From assembly GCF_001690195.1 (NCBI RefSeq), contig NZ_LZGM01000049.1:124001-188000 (forward strand): 64,000 nt of DNA. Direction: 5' to 3'. How positions within the stretch are numbered: position 1 is the stretch's first letter; each line of letters begins with the position of its first letter. The translations under genes and the position numbers were made by a program. Shown here piece after piece: positions 47,490 through 55,585 of this stretch. The notes below the pieces were generated by a model that ran no database searches, was not told the DNA's origin, and saw only the letters and a program-made list of their open reading frames with translations. The DNA comes from Gilliamella sp. wkB108. GTDB taxonomy: Bacteria; Pseudomonadota; Gammaproteobacteria; Enterobacterales; Orbaceae.

Positions 47490-48269
47490 CTAGAACATTA
47501 CTTGCCCACCAGTAATATTAATTGATTGCCCTGTGCAATAAGAAGCTTTATCACTAGCATAAAATAACAATACATTTAAAACATCTTGATAATCACAACC
47601 ACGTTTAAGCGGTACTTTATCGATATAAACTTGCTCTACTTGGCTTTCTGGAATACCTAATTTTTTCGCATATTGTGGCAATAAAGATTGGAACATTGGT
47701 GATTTTAATAAATTACCAAGCATTAACGAGTTAACCGTAATACCATGATCAGCCAGATCTAATGCCAAAGATTGTGTTAAACCAACCCCACCAAATTTAG
47801 CTGCGCTATATCCTGAATTATGTTTACTGCCAACTTTGCCAGATTTTGAATTAATTTGAATAATTCGACCATGAGTATTATGTTTAATCATCAATTTAGC
47901 AAATTCACGCGCACATAAAAAATAGCCGGTTAGATTTACATTGACAGATAGTTGGAAATCATTCAATGCAAAATTAGTAATTGGTGCTGCTTTAGCGACG
48001 CCTGCACTATATACCAATAAATCAATATGTTTAAACGTATTTTCAACATCATTAGCCAATTTAATCACACTATCTTCACTGGTTGCATCAACTTTAAAAC
48101 CCTTGGCTGTACCTGCACCATGTTTTTGATTTATGGCTTCCGCGACTTTATTGGCATTATCACTGTTCAAATCAGCAACAACAACTTTATATCCAGCATC
48201 AGCAATACCTTTACATAGGAATTCACCTAAAGTTTGTCCACCACCAATAACCACTGCTACTTGTTTCAT
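47490..48269 (-). CDS. srlD: Sorbitol-6-phosphate 2-dehydrogenase SrlD
   Basis: 259 residues from the ATG at 48269, which has an AAGGAACA ribosome site and matches the E. coli start (MNQVAVVIGGGQTLG). Short-chain dehydrogenase that oxidises sorbitol 6-phosphate to fructose 6-phosphate. The nucleotide motif is GGGQTLGEFLC; the catalytic Ser, Tyr and Lys are in INSKSGKVGSKHNSGYSAAK. The C-terminus SYCTGQSINITGGQVMF is the same as in E. coli but for one residue. It follows srlB with 10 bases between. Confidence 0.97.
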   Translation of the reverse strand: MKQVAVVIGGGQTLGEFLCKGIADAGYKVVVADLNSDNANKVAEAINQKHGAGTAKGFKVDATSEDSVIKLANDVENTFKHIDLLVYSAGVAKAAPITNFALNDFQLSVNVNLTGYFLCAREFAKLMIKHNTHGRIIQINSKSGKVGSKHNSGYSAAKFGGVGLTQSLALDLADHGITVNSLMLGNLLKSPMFQSLLPQYAKKLGIPESQVEQVYIDKVPLKRGCDYQDVLNVLLFYASDKASYCTGQSINITGGQVMF

Positions 48270-48279
48270 TTTCTGTTCC

Positions 48280-48648
48280 TTAATCACTTAAAATTTTAAT
48301 TTCATCACCAACAAAAAGTTGAGTTGGTTGCTCACCTTCAACATGAACCGTTCCCGGCAATTCAGCTTGGTGATTACCATCAAACCTTAATGTGATGTGC
48401 CCTAATTCGCGAAAGTTGACATTGGCAACGTCACCAACAGAAGTAATGTTAAATACATGCTTACCTAATTGAAGTGTCTGCCCTATTTGTATCTCATGTT
48501 TTAAATCATCATGACTATGGATAAAACAGTAATCCGCTAAATCTGAAGGCGCACCTTCTTTGAATAAGATCAGCATGCCGTCAGCTAGAGCTTCTTGCGC
48601 AAACTCACCAATTTGATTTATTTTTGAATGATAGATAACGTTTGACAT
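48280..48648 (-). CDS. srlB: PTS glucitol/sorbitol-specific EIIA component SrlB
   Basis: 122 residues from the second of two adjacent ATG codons (E. coli 123); an AAGAAGG ribosome site precedes both. The phospho-acceptor His is probably the one in CFIHSHDDLKHE, and FRELGHITLRFDG and ELPGTVHVEG match the family. It receives phosphate from HPr and passes it to the EIIB domain of SrlE. Confidence 0.95.
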   Translation of the reverse strand: MSNVIYHSKINQIGEFAQEALADGMLILFKEGAPSDLADYCFIHSHDDLKHEIQIGQTLQLGKHVFNITSVGDVANVNFRELGHITLRFDGNHQAELPGTVHVEGEQPTQLFVGDEIKILSD

Positions 48649-48719
48649 CATTAACCTTCTTAATATTTATACTTAATCTAAGCTTTTTACTTTTACTTTA
48701 TGCTTACGAGTGAAATAAG

Positions 48720-48738
48720 AGGGATGCGATGCATCCCT
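48720..48738 (-). terminator. Hairpin between srlE and srlB
   Basis: AGGGATGC-GAT-GCATCCCT, a perfect 8-bp stem 19 bases after the srlE stop codon. It is more likely an mRNA-stabilising or stoichiometry-setting hairpin than a full stop, because srlB and srlD belong to the same operon. Confidence 0.55.
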
Positions 48739-48756
48739 TAATCTTTTTAAAACGAT

Positions 48757-49761
48757 TTATTGATAGATAAATAACGACACAACCCAAGCAATTAACACGG
48801 TTGGCGCACCTGTTAAAAATCGACTAACAAGTACTGATGGAACCCCAACACGAACGGTATCTTGTTTTGCTTCTGCCAGTGATAACCCTACAGGAATAAA
48901 ATCACATGCTGCTTGAGCGTTAATCGCAAATAGCGCTGGCAATGCTAAATGAGGTGGAATATGACCTAGCCCAATTTGCACCCCAACTAAGGTACCAATA
49001 ACTTGTGCAATAACCGCACCTGGTCCTAAGAAAGGAGAAAGTAATGGGAAAGAACAGATCAACGCCAAAATGACCAATCCAATTGGATTATTAGCCAGTG
49101 GCACTAACCCATTAGCAATAAAATCACCTAATCCTGAGGCAATAATTATCCCAATTAATGCTGACACAAAAGCCATAAAAGGTAGGATGGTTTTAAGTAC
49201 AGTATCAATCGTATCGCGACCTGCTTGGAAAAATACCGCTACACCTGATCCCATACCGATACCAATTTTTGCTAATAAACCGTCACTCTGTTCTGTAATT
49301 TTTTTACTGCTATCATAATCTTTAAATTCTGAGGTTTTATTTTCAACAACGGGGTCTGCCTGAACTGATGATGTTTCCTCACTACCCGCCTCTTTTTCAA
49401 TAACTTTGATATTATTAGCTTTCACCGCTGAAACATAAATATCTTCAACAATATATTGCGCTAGAGGACCAGACTTACCTGTGGCATGAATATTCACAGT
49501 CGGTACACGATTTTTAGGATAAATACCACAACGCAATGTACCACCACAGTCAATAACCGCTACACCAATTTCATCTTTCGGTGGCTCTCCTTCTTTAAAG
49601 CCATCAATTGCTTCCCATCCTGTTAATTCGACTAATGTATCTACAATTGCCGGTCTTGTACCTGCTGCAATGTAGACAATTTTTTTGCCTGCAATGATAG
49701 GAAGTTCTAAAGGTCCACCCCAACCAGCTTCACCTCTTTCAATACGAATAAATTTAGCCAT
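48757..49761 (-). CDS. srlE: PTS glucitol/sorbitol-specific EIIBC component SrlE
   Basis: 334 residues (E. coli 319). The N-terminal EIIB domain starts [17 protein letters not shown] and has its phosphorylated cysteine in [16 protein letters not shown]. The C-terminal half (from about residue 175) is membrane-embedded and has [20 protein letters not shown]. The linker between EIIB and EIIC (about residues 120-150) is longer and more acidic than in E. coli, which explains the extra length. It works with SrlA (EIIC) to import and phosphorylate sorbitol. Confidence 0.96.
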   Translation of the reverse strand: MAKFIRIERGEAGWGGPLELPIIAGKKIVYIAAGTRPAIVDTLVELTGWEAIDGFKEGEPPKDEIGVAVIDCGGTLRCGIYPKNRVPTVNIHATGKSGPLAQYIVEDIYVSAVKANNIKVIEKEAGSEETSSVQADPVVENKTSEFKDYDSSKKITEQSDGLLAKIGIGMGSGVAVFFQAGRDTIDTVLKTILPFMAFVSALIGIIIASGLGDFIANGLVPLANNPIGLVILALICSFPLLSPFLGPGAVIAQVIGTLVGVQIGLGHIPPHLALPALFAINAQAACDFIPVGLSLAEAKQDTVRVGVPSVLVSRFLTGAPTVLIAWVVSLFIYQ

Positions 49762-49780
49762 TTTGTTTTCCCTTTTATTG

Positions 49781-50329
49781 TTATAGATGAACTTTTCTAT
49801 CTAATTTAATACCCATTTTTCTTTCAAAAATGGCTGTACAAAAGTCAGTGATCCAACCTCTAAAAAAGTTAGTGATTAAACCAACTAAGAAATAGCTCAC
49901 TGCCAGAGGACCTAAAGGTAAACCTAATTTAGTTAAACCAGCTGCGATCCCTAAATAAACAAAAAGTTCACCGGGATTTACGTGTGGGAATAAACCATTC
50001 ATTGAGTGACAACTATAAGAAGAAGCCGCATAATAACTTGGTTTGTAAAACTCAGGCATAAATCGCCCTAAACTTAATGTCATCGGATTACAGAATACAA
50101 AAGTCCCGATTAATGGTAAGAAAAAATAACGTGAAACAGGATTCCCTGCACATGCTTGTGCTAAACGCTCGATACGATCTTGTCCTATGAATTTAATTAA
50201 AGCATTCATCACTACCAGTAATGAAATTAATAATGGTAAAATTGCTGTTACCATTCCCACAAATACTTCGCCACCTTTCTGGAATAAACCGATAAACCAT
50301 TCAGCGCCAAATGAAATAGCATCAATCAT
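49781..50329 (-). CDS. srlA: PTS glucitol/sorbitol-specific EIIC component SrlA
   Basis: 182 residues (E. coli 187), an integral membrane protein starting [40 protein letters not shown] and [20 protein letters not shown] match the EII-glucitol family. It is the first gene of the cluster; srlE follows after 19 bases. The 267-bp region upstream, shared with the divergent dps gene, carries the operator candidate at 50404-50446. Confidence 0.95.
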   Translation of the reverse strand: MIDAISFGAEWFIGLFQKGGEVFVGMVTAILPLLISLLVVMNALIKFIGQDRIERLAQACAGNPVSRYFFLPLIGTFVFCNPMTLSLGRFMPEFYKPSYYAASSYSCHSMNGLFPHVNPGELFVYLGIAAGLTKLGLPLGPLAVSYFLVGLITNFFRGWITDFCTAIFERKMGIKLDRKVHL

Positions 50330-50403
50330 ATTATCTCCTATTGAGTTAAACTTCGGATAAATATTAGCAATTTTAAAAAGTAAAAACTTTTAACTGGATC
50401 ACA

Positions 50404-50446
50404 ATTTGAAATATTTTCTTTTATTGTGAAAGAAAATATTTCAAAT
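50404..50446 (-). promoter_or_regulatory. Probable SrlR operator upstream of srlA: perfect 18-bp inverted repeat
   Basis: ATTTGAAATATTTTCTTT (50404-50421) and AAAGAAAATATTTCAAAT (50429-50446) are exact reverse complements with 7 bases between them. The repeat begins 75 bases upstream of the srlA start. DeoR-family repressors bind inverted repeats near their promoters, and srlR is in this cluster; a related site lies ahead of srlR. A possible half CRP site (ATCACA) lies just left, at about 50398-50403. Confidence 0.65.
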
Positions 50447-50596
50447 AGATATAAAAAAGTAATCAATTAAAAATAATAGATTGTTGATATAGCAGTAATA
50501 GTCAAAAATAGCTGATTTTTATTGGACTTTACTATTTAGTTGGCGTAATTTGATATAGCACAGTTATTTTATTATTCAATTTGAGGAGAAAATATT

Positions 50597-51133
50597 ATGG
50601 CTAAAAGTATGAGTTCTGCAAAAAAATTACAACAATCAGCTATTTTGTTTCCAACTGATTTAGGCGAAAAAGCATCAAAAGACATTTCAGGAGCAATGAA
50701 TTCTGTGCTAGCAGATGTTTTTGCTTTATATCTTAAAACTAAAAATTTCCATTGGCATGTAAGTGGTCCTCATTTCCGTGATTACCATTTAATGTTAGAT
50801 GATCATGGTGAAGAATTGTTTGCTATGACTGATCCTATTGCAGAACGTGTTCGTAAATTAGGTGGAACTACTTTACGTTCAATTGGTCATATTTCTAAAT
50901 TACAAAGTATTTCCGATAATAATGCAGATTTTGTAGAACCTTCAGATATGCTTGCTGAACTTTGCCAAGATAATATTAAACTCACAGCCAGAATGCGTGA
51001 AGCTCACGATATCTGTGACAAATATAACGATACTGCAACAGCAAGTTTAATTGAAGAATGGATTGACCAAACAGAAAGACGTGCATGGTTCTTATTTGAA
51101 ACTGGACGTAAAATGGACTCTTCAGGACATTAA
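50597..51133 (+). CDS. dps: DNA-binding ferritin-like protein Dps
   Basis: 178 residues (E. coli 167). Dps forms a dodecamer that oxidises and stores iron and protects DNA under starvation and peroxide stress. The ferroxidase residues are visible in TKNFHWHVSGPHFRDYHLML and DDHGEELF. The lysine-bearing N-terminus (MAKSMSSAKKLQQS) fits the DNA-binding tail. The start has a TGAGGAGAAAATATT leader with a good ribosome site. It is divergent from srlA, and a terminator follows at 51168. Confidence 0.95.
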   Translation: MAKSMSSAKKLQQSAILFPTDLGEKASKDISGAMNSVLADVFALYLKTKNFHWHVSGPHFRDYHLMLDDHGEELFAMTDPIAERVRKLGGTTLRSIGHISKLQSISDNNADFVEPSDMLAELCQDNIKLTARMREAHDICDKYNDTATASLIEEWIDQTERRAWFLFETGRKMDSSGH

Positions 51134-51167
51134 CTGTTTTCAGTTTTATATCAATAATAATTATCAA

Positions 51168-51189
51168 AAGAGACACTTATGTGTCTCTT
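51168..51189 (+). terminator. Rho-independent terminator of dps
   Basis: AAGAGACAC-TTAT-GTGTCTCTT, a perfect 9-bp stem followed by AATTT, 35 bases after the dps stop codon. Confidence 0.8.
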
Positions 51190-51215
51190 AATTTAATAAT
51201 TAGTGGGGATTGAAG

Positions 51216-51764
51216 ATGAGTAAAAAAATAGCCGTTTTAGTCGGAAGTTTACGTAAAGATTCTTACAATTTAAAAGTTGCAAAAGTTTTTCAAAAAATTG
51301 CACCACCATCACTTTCATTAAATATTATTCAAATTGGTGATTTGCCTTTATATAACGAAGATATCGATAATCAAACACCACCAACCGCATACACCCGTTT
51401 CCGACAAGAAATAGCTGATTGCCAAGGCGTTATATTTGTCACACCTGAATATAATCGTGGCTTACCTGCTGTAATAAAAAATGCTATAGATGTGGGTTCA
51501 CGACCTTACGGGAAAAGTGTCTGGTCAAAAAAACCTGCAGCTATTGTTTCCGTTTCTCCCGGCGCTATTGGTGGATTTGGTGCCAATCATCAGTTACGTC
51601 AATGTTTGGTATTTTTGGATATGCCAACATTACAACAACCTGAAGCTTATTTTGGTGGTGTTAACACTGCTTTTGATGCTAATGGTAATATAACTGAAAA
51701 AAGCAAAGAATTTCTTTCATTAATTATTAATGCTTATGCAAACTGGGTTGAAAAGTTAAGCTAG
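51216..51764 (+). CDS. NADPH-dependent FMN reductase family protein
   Basis: 182 residues from the ATG at 51216 (a TTG two codons earlier is less likely); GGGGA lies 8-10 bases upstream. Flavodoxin-like fold: KIAVLVGSLRKDSYNLKVAK is the phosphate-binding loop for FMN, and VTPEYNRGLPAVIKNAIDVGS is the conserved dimer and flavin contact region of the NADPH-dependent FMN reductase / quinone reductase family (for example ChrR, AzoR relatives). It reduces FMN, quinones or similar acceptors in the cytoplasm. The exact substrate is not shown. Confidence 0.88.
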   Translation: MSKKIAVLVGSLRKDSYNLKVAKVFQKIAPPSLSLNIIQIGDLPLYNEDIDNQTPPTAYTRFRQEIADCQGVIFVTPEYNRGLPAVIKNAIDVGSRPYGKSVWSKKPAAIVSVSPGAIGGFGANHQLRQCLVFLDMPTLQQPEAYFGGVNTAFDANGNITEKSKEFLSLIINAYANWVEKLS

Positions 51765-51783
51765 TTGATATTTGTTTTTACTA

Positions 51784-51810
51784 TACACAGCCAAGATCAT
51801 GGGCTGTGTA
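51784..51810 (+). terminator. Hairpin after the flavin reductase gene
   Basis: TACACAGCC-9-base loop-GGCTGTGTA, a perfect 9-bp stem 20 bases past the stop codon. Only a weak T-rich tail follows. Confidence 0.65.
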
Positions 51811-51842
51811 GATAACTAATTGATAAGTTTTATATTCCTTAG

Positions 51843-52511
51843 ATGACTGTATTTTTTCCAACTTCTGAACAACAATTATTACATCGGGCCAAATTGGTAG
51901 CCGGTTACACTTTTGGCGAAATAGCAAAATATCTGAATATGCCAATCCCAGATAATTTAAATAAACAAAAAGGCTGGGTTGGCAATTTAATCGAAACTTT
52001 TTTAGGTGCCAATGCTGGTAGTAAAGCTGAGCGTGATTTTGCTAATCTCGGTATTGAACTTAAAACTATTCCTGTTGATAAATATGGTAGACCTTTAGAA
52101 ACCACCTTTGTTAGTGTCACACCTTTAATGGCAAATTACGGTGTGATTTGGGAAACAAGTCATGTTAAATATAAATTAACCAAAGTGCTTTGGATCCCAA
52201 TTGAGGGGGATAGAGCAACACCCCTTGCAAATCGCAAAGTTGGTCATCCGATTTTATGGACACCAACACCTGAGCAAGAACAGCAACTTAAACAAGATTG
52301 GCAAGAGTTAATGGATATGATCGCACTTGGTCAAGTTGAAAAAATAACTGCCCGTTATGGAACCTATCTACAAATTAGACCTAAAGCTGCCAATGGTAAA
52401 GCACTTACCGAAGCTATTGGTGAAAATGGCCAAATTATTTTAACTCGCCCACGAGGCTTCTATTTAAAAAAATCGTTCACAATGCAAATACTACACAATG
52501 GTATTAATTAA
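51843..52511 (+). CDS. mutH: DNA mismatch repair endonuclease MutH
   Basis: 222 residues (E. coli 229). MutH nicks the unmethylated strand at hemimethylated GATC sites in methyl-directed mismatch repair with MutS and MutL. The catalytic D...E-x-K motif is seen as the Asp of [17 protein letters not shown] with ELK immediately after it, and [14 protein letters not shown] is the conserved N-terminal segment. Its presence implies Dam methylation. The ATG has no strong ribosome site (TATTCCTTAG). A terminator overlaps the stop codon. Confidence 0.94.
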   Translation: MTVFFPTSEQQLLHRAKLVAGYTFGEIAKYLNMPIPDNLNKQKGWVGNLIETFLGANAGSKAERDFANLGIELKTIPVDKYGRPLETTFVSVTPLMANYGVIWETSHVKYKLTKVLWIPIEGDRATPLANRKVGHPILWTPTPEQEQQLKQDWQELMDMIALGQVEKITARYGTYLQIRPKAANGKALTEAIGENGQIILTRPRGFYLKKSFTMQILHNGIN

Positions 52512-52539
52512 ACTGCTTTTTTCATAAATCAAAGCAGTT
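52511..52539 (+). terminator. Terminator of mutH
   Basis: AACTGCTTT-TTTCATAAATC region-AAAGCAGTT, a 9-bp stem whose first base is in the mutH stop codon; a T-rich loop and TATTTC follow. Confidence 0.6.
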
Positions 52540-53171
52540 ATTTCAAAAAAACACATATAATTAACTTTAATCATCCTATTAATTAATAATAAATTTCCCT
52601 CACTCCTCTTAGCAAATTCTATCCCTCCAAAGTATTTACCTACGACTTACTTGCCGATCGATGATGAATTAGCTAATCAACTTATTGATTGAATATAAGT
52701 GAATCATACCTTGATGATCCTTATATCTCGATTAATATTGGTAACAATATAAAAACAGCCTCGATTCTTCGGTAGATATAGTTAGCGATGTCGTTTTATT
52801 ACTACAGCAAAACTACCAAAACACTTAAATCGCTCTGTGTTATTTTCTTTCCTTTAATGGGTACTTATAACTATTTTAAGCGTTATAACTTACCTAGTCA
52901 CAACGCTATTTGATAATTCTATTAGCGGTATTAAAAGCCAATTATTGCCATTTTTTCAATGATTGCTAGGTTATATAGCACCTGATCTTGCATTAATTTT
53001 TTACTGTTTTAGATGTAAAAAAAGTAATTTTTGTTGATTCAGATTTTACTGTTGATGACTGATCATCGAATTTGTTTCCGTGGGTTTTACTGACTAGTCA
53101 GACTTTTTGTATAAACATTATCAATATAATCTGATTGATATTGTTAATTGACAAACCATATGACAGTTTAG
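52540..53171. other. Gene-poor stretch between mutH and argA, possibly a decayed gene
   Basis: No intact frame. Short fragments read protein-like in plus-strand frames that change every 60-150 bases, for example YLPTTYLPIDDELANQLID near 52640, DDPYISINIGNNIKTASIL near 52710 and a later piece YIAPDLALIFYCFRCKKSNF near 52970. This suggests an old pseudogene for a protein with membrane and Cys-pair features, but no family is recognised and random AT-rich sequence could do the same. Confidence 0.3.
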
Positions 53172-53196
53172 AAAGTCCGTTTTACTAACGGACTTT
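53172..53196. terminator. Terminator at the end of argA
   Basis: AAAGTCCGTT-TTACT-AACGGACTTT, a perfect 10-bp stem 15 bases past the argA stop codon. It has a T-rich tail on the plus strand (TTATC) and a shorter one on the minus strand. Confidence 0.7.
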
Positions 53197-53210
53197 TATC
53201 GTTCTAAGAT

Positions 53211-54545
53211 TTAAAACAAATCTAACATTAAAATTTTTGAATTGCGTTGATAGTTATAGAGTTGTTTCTTTTTGATAGGTAGATCATCAACTTCAGCAGG
53301 ATTAAAGCCTTTTTCCCTAAACCAATGAATACTGCGTGTTGTTAGGACAAATATCTTCTCCAGCCCGAGATTTCGCGCACTATCGGTCACTTTTTCAATC
53401 AGTAAATCTCCTCGAGATGAATTACGATAATCTGGATGTATTGCAACACAGGCCATTTCGCCCATTTTTTCTTCCGGATAAGGGTAAAGAGCAGCACAAC
53501 CAATGGTCATATTGTCGCGTTCAATTATGGTGAATTTATCAATTTCTATCTCTAACTGTTCACGTGAACGTTTAACTAAAATACCTTGTTCTTCAAGCGG
53601 TCGAATAAGTTCTAAAATGCCACCAATATCGTTAATGGTTGCCGAGCGAATTTGTTCCGAATGTTCCATTGCAACTTGAGTACCAATGCCATCCCGTGAA
53701 AATAATTCCTGTAAAATAGAACCGTCAATTAAATAGCTGACTAAGTGACTTCGTCGTACACCATTTCGGCAAGCTTTAGAAGCTGCACGTAAAAAGCGCG
53801 CTTCGCTCGACAAATGTTTGCCTTGATGTTCTTTATAATTAACATAGTTATCTGCATCAATAGGAAACAGGTCAGTAATGACACGCCCTTGTTCATCAAG
53901 TACCCCCTGCTCTGCACAAAAACTAATTAATTTATCTGCTTTTAACCGAATAGCGACTTCAGCTGCAACATCTTCAGATGATAAATTAAAACTTTCACCG
54001 GTAACGGAAACACCAACTGGACCCAATAATACAATGGAACCACGTTTCAATTGTTCATCAATCGCCTCGTTATTTATACGGCGAATCTTACCAGTATGAC
54101 AATAATCGATACCATCTTCGACTCCAAGTGGCTGCGCTATAACAAAATTACCACTTACCACACTAATATGTGCGCCTTGTAAGGGCGTATTATTTAAGCT
54201 CATTGATAAACTTGCGGTAATATTGAGTTGTAATAAACCAGTAACTTGCTTAACAATATCAAGGGTAGATGCATCGGTGATTCGTGTGTTTTTATAATAT
54301 TTAGGCTCTATATTATTTTTTTTGAGTGATTCATCGATCTGATTTCGTGCGCCATTAACGATAACAAGTTTAATGCCCAGACTATAAAGCAAACCGATGT
54401 CGCTAATAATATTTGAATAATTATTGCTTTTTAACACCGCCCCTGTTAATAAAATAACAAAGGTTTTTCCATGGTGAGCATTTATATAAGGTACTGAATG
54501 TCTTAATCCTTCAACTAGCTCTGTTGTTCTTTCTTTCATTTTCAC
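53211..54545 (-). CDS. argA: N-acetylglutamate synthase ArgA
   Basis: About 444 residues (E. coli 443). First step of arginine synthesis, acetylating glutamate. The N-terminal amino acid kinase-like domain ([30 protein letters not shown]) is the arginine sensor; the C-terminal GNAT domain (about 290-444, [42 protein letters not shown]) is the catalyst. Three starts compete: GTG 54551, GTG 54545 and ATG 54539. The AAAGG site favours GTG 54545; alignment to the E. coli start MVKERKTELVEG allows 54545 or 54539. Two ARG boxes lie immediately upstream. Confidence 0.96.
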   Translation of the reverse strand: MKMKERTTELVEGLRHSVPYINAHHGKTFVILLTGAVLKSNNYSNIISDIGLLYSLGIKLVIVNGARNQIDESLKKNNIEPKYYKNTRITDASTLDIVKQVTGLLQLNITASLSMSLNNTPLQGAHISVVSGNFVIAQPLGVEDGIDYCHTGKIRRINNEAIDEQLKRGSIVLLGPVGVSVTGESFNLSSEDVAAEVAIRLKADKLISFCAEQGVLDEQGRVITDLFPIDADNYVNYKEHQGKHLSSEARFLRAASKACRNGVRRSHLVSYLIDGSILQELFSRDGIGTQVAMEHSEQIRSATINDIGGILELIRPLEEQGILVKRSREQLEIEIDKFTIIERDNMTIGCAALYPYPEEKMGEMACVAIHPDYRNSSRGDLLIEKVTDSARNLGLEKIFVLTTRSIHWFREKGFNPAEVDDLPIKKKQLYNYQRNSKILMLDLF

Positions 54546-54556
54546 AGACACCTTTT

Positions 54557-54595
54557 AATGAATATTTATTCATATTTTTTGTATTTTTATTTATT
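54557..54595 (-). promoter_or_regulatory. Paired ARG boxes (ArgR operator) upstream of argA
   Basis: AATGAATATTTATTCATA (54557-54574) fits the 18-bp ArgR consensus wNTGAATwwwwATTCANw at every position. After exactly 3 bases, TTTGTATTTTTATTTATT (54578-54595) fits at 16 of 18. Two boxes 3 bp apart is the classical arrangement for the ArgR hexamer. The first box ends only a few bases before the ribosome site. Confidence 0.85.
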
Positions 54596-54643
54596 TTTAC
54601 ACGAATAGCAAGCATTTTTTAAAAATTTGATAAGGCAGAAATA

Positions 54644-55490
54644 TTTTTATCTTAAATTTAATAATTAGCATGAATATAAAGATGTTTCAGGTTAGCTATA
54701 CGTTTTAGTATAAAATTAAAAAGCGAGCCAATTACAGTCACGCTTTTATTCATTAATTGCTTAATTAACTAAAGCAGTGACATTATTCTTCTCTTAAATT
54801 TGATACCGACGATGAATGTAAAGATGTTTCAGGTTAGCTATACGTTTTAATATAAAAATAAAAAGCGTGCCAATTTCAGTCACGTTTTTATTCATTAATT
54901 GCTAATTAACTAAAGCAGTGACATTATTCTTCTCTTAAATTTGATACCGACGATGTATGTAAAGATGTTTCAGGTCAGATATACGTTTCAATATAAAAAT
55001 AAAAAACGTGCCAATTACAGTCACGCTTTTATTCATTAATTGCTTAATTAACTAAAGCAGTGACATTATTCTTCTCTTAAATTTGATACCGACGATGAAT
55101 GTAAAGATGTTTCAGGTTAGCTATACGTTTTAGTATAAAAATAAAAAGCGTGCCAATTACAGTCACGCTTTTATTCATTAATTGCTTAATTAACTAAAGC
55201 AGTGACATTATTCTTCTCTTAAATTTGATACCGACAATGAATATAAAGATGTTTCAGGTTAGCTATACGTTTTAGTATAAAATTAAAAAACGTGGCAATT
55301 TTAGTCACGCTTTTATCCATTAATTACTTAATTAACTAAAGCAGTGACATTATTCTTCTCTTAAATTTGATACCAACAATTAATGTAAAGATATTTCAGG
55401 TTAGCTATACGTTTCAATATAAAAATAAAAAGCGTGCCAATCATGGTCACGCTTTTTGTCATTAATTGCTTAATTAACTAGTTGTCTTTA
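54644..55490. repeat. Tandem array of six units of about 142 bp
   Basis: The marker GATGTTTCAGG (or close variant) starts at 54681, 54823, 54964, 55106, 55248 and 55390, a period of 141-142 bp. Each unit runs: AATGTAAAGATG, TTTCAGGTTAGCTATACG, TTTTAGTATAAAA, then a hairpin (in unit four AAAAAGCGTG to CACGCTTTTA at 55143-55172), then TTAATTAACTAAAGCAGTG and TTAAATTTGATACC. Hairpin arms vary between units, with wobbles or single mismatches. On the minus strand each unit has GAGAAG then ATGTCACTGCTTTAG, a five-codon frame (MSLL). The array fills most of the gap between the MFS gene and argA; no gene is seen in it. Confidence 0.95.
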
Positions 55491-55585
55491 TTAAAAGTTA
55501 AAAAGTTATTTTGAATATTGCCATTTTTATGCACAACTTTAATTTTTAAATAAATGAACCTTAGCAAAGTTATATGCACTCCAAA

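Noticed and set aside
50385-50403. CRP site upstream of srlA
   Set aside because: Only the right half (ATCACA) fits; the TGTGA half is missing, so it is mentioned only as a possible half site.
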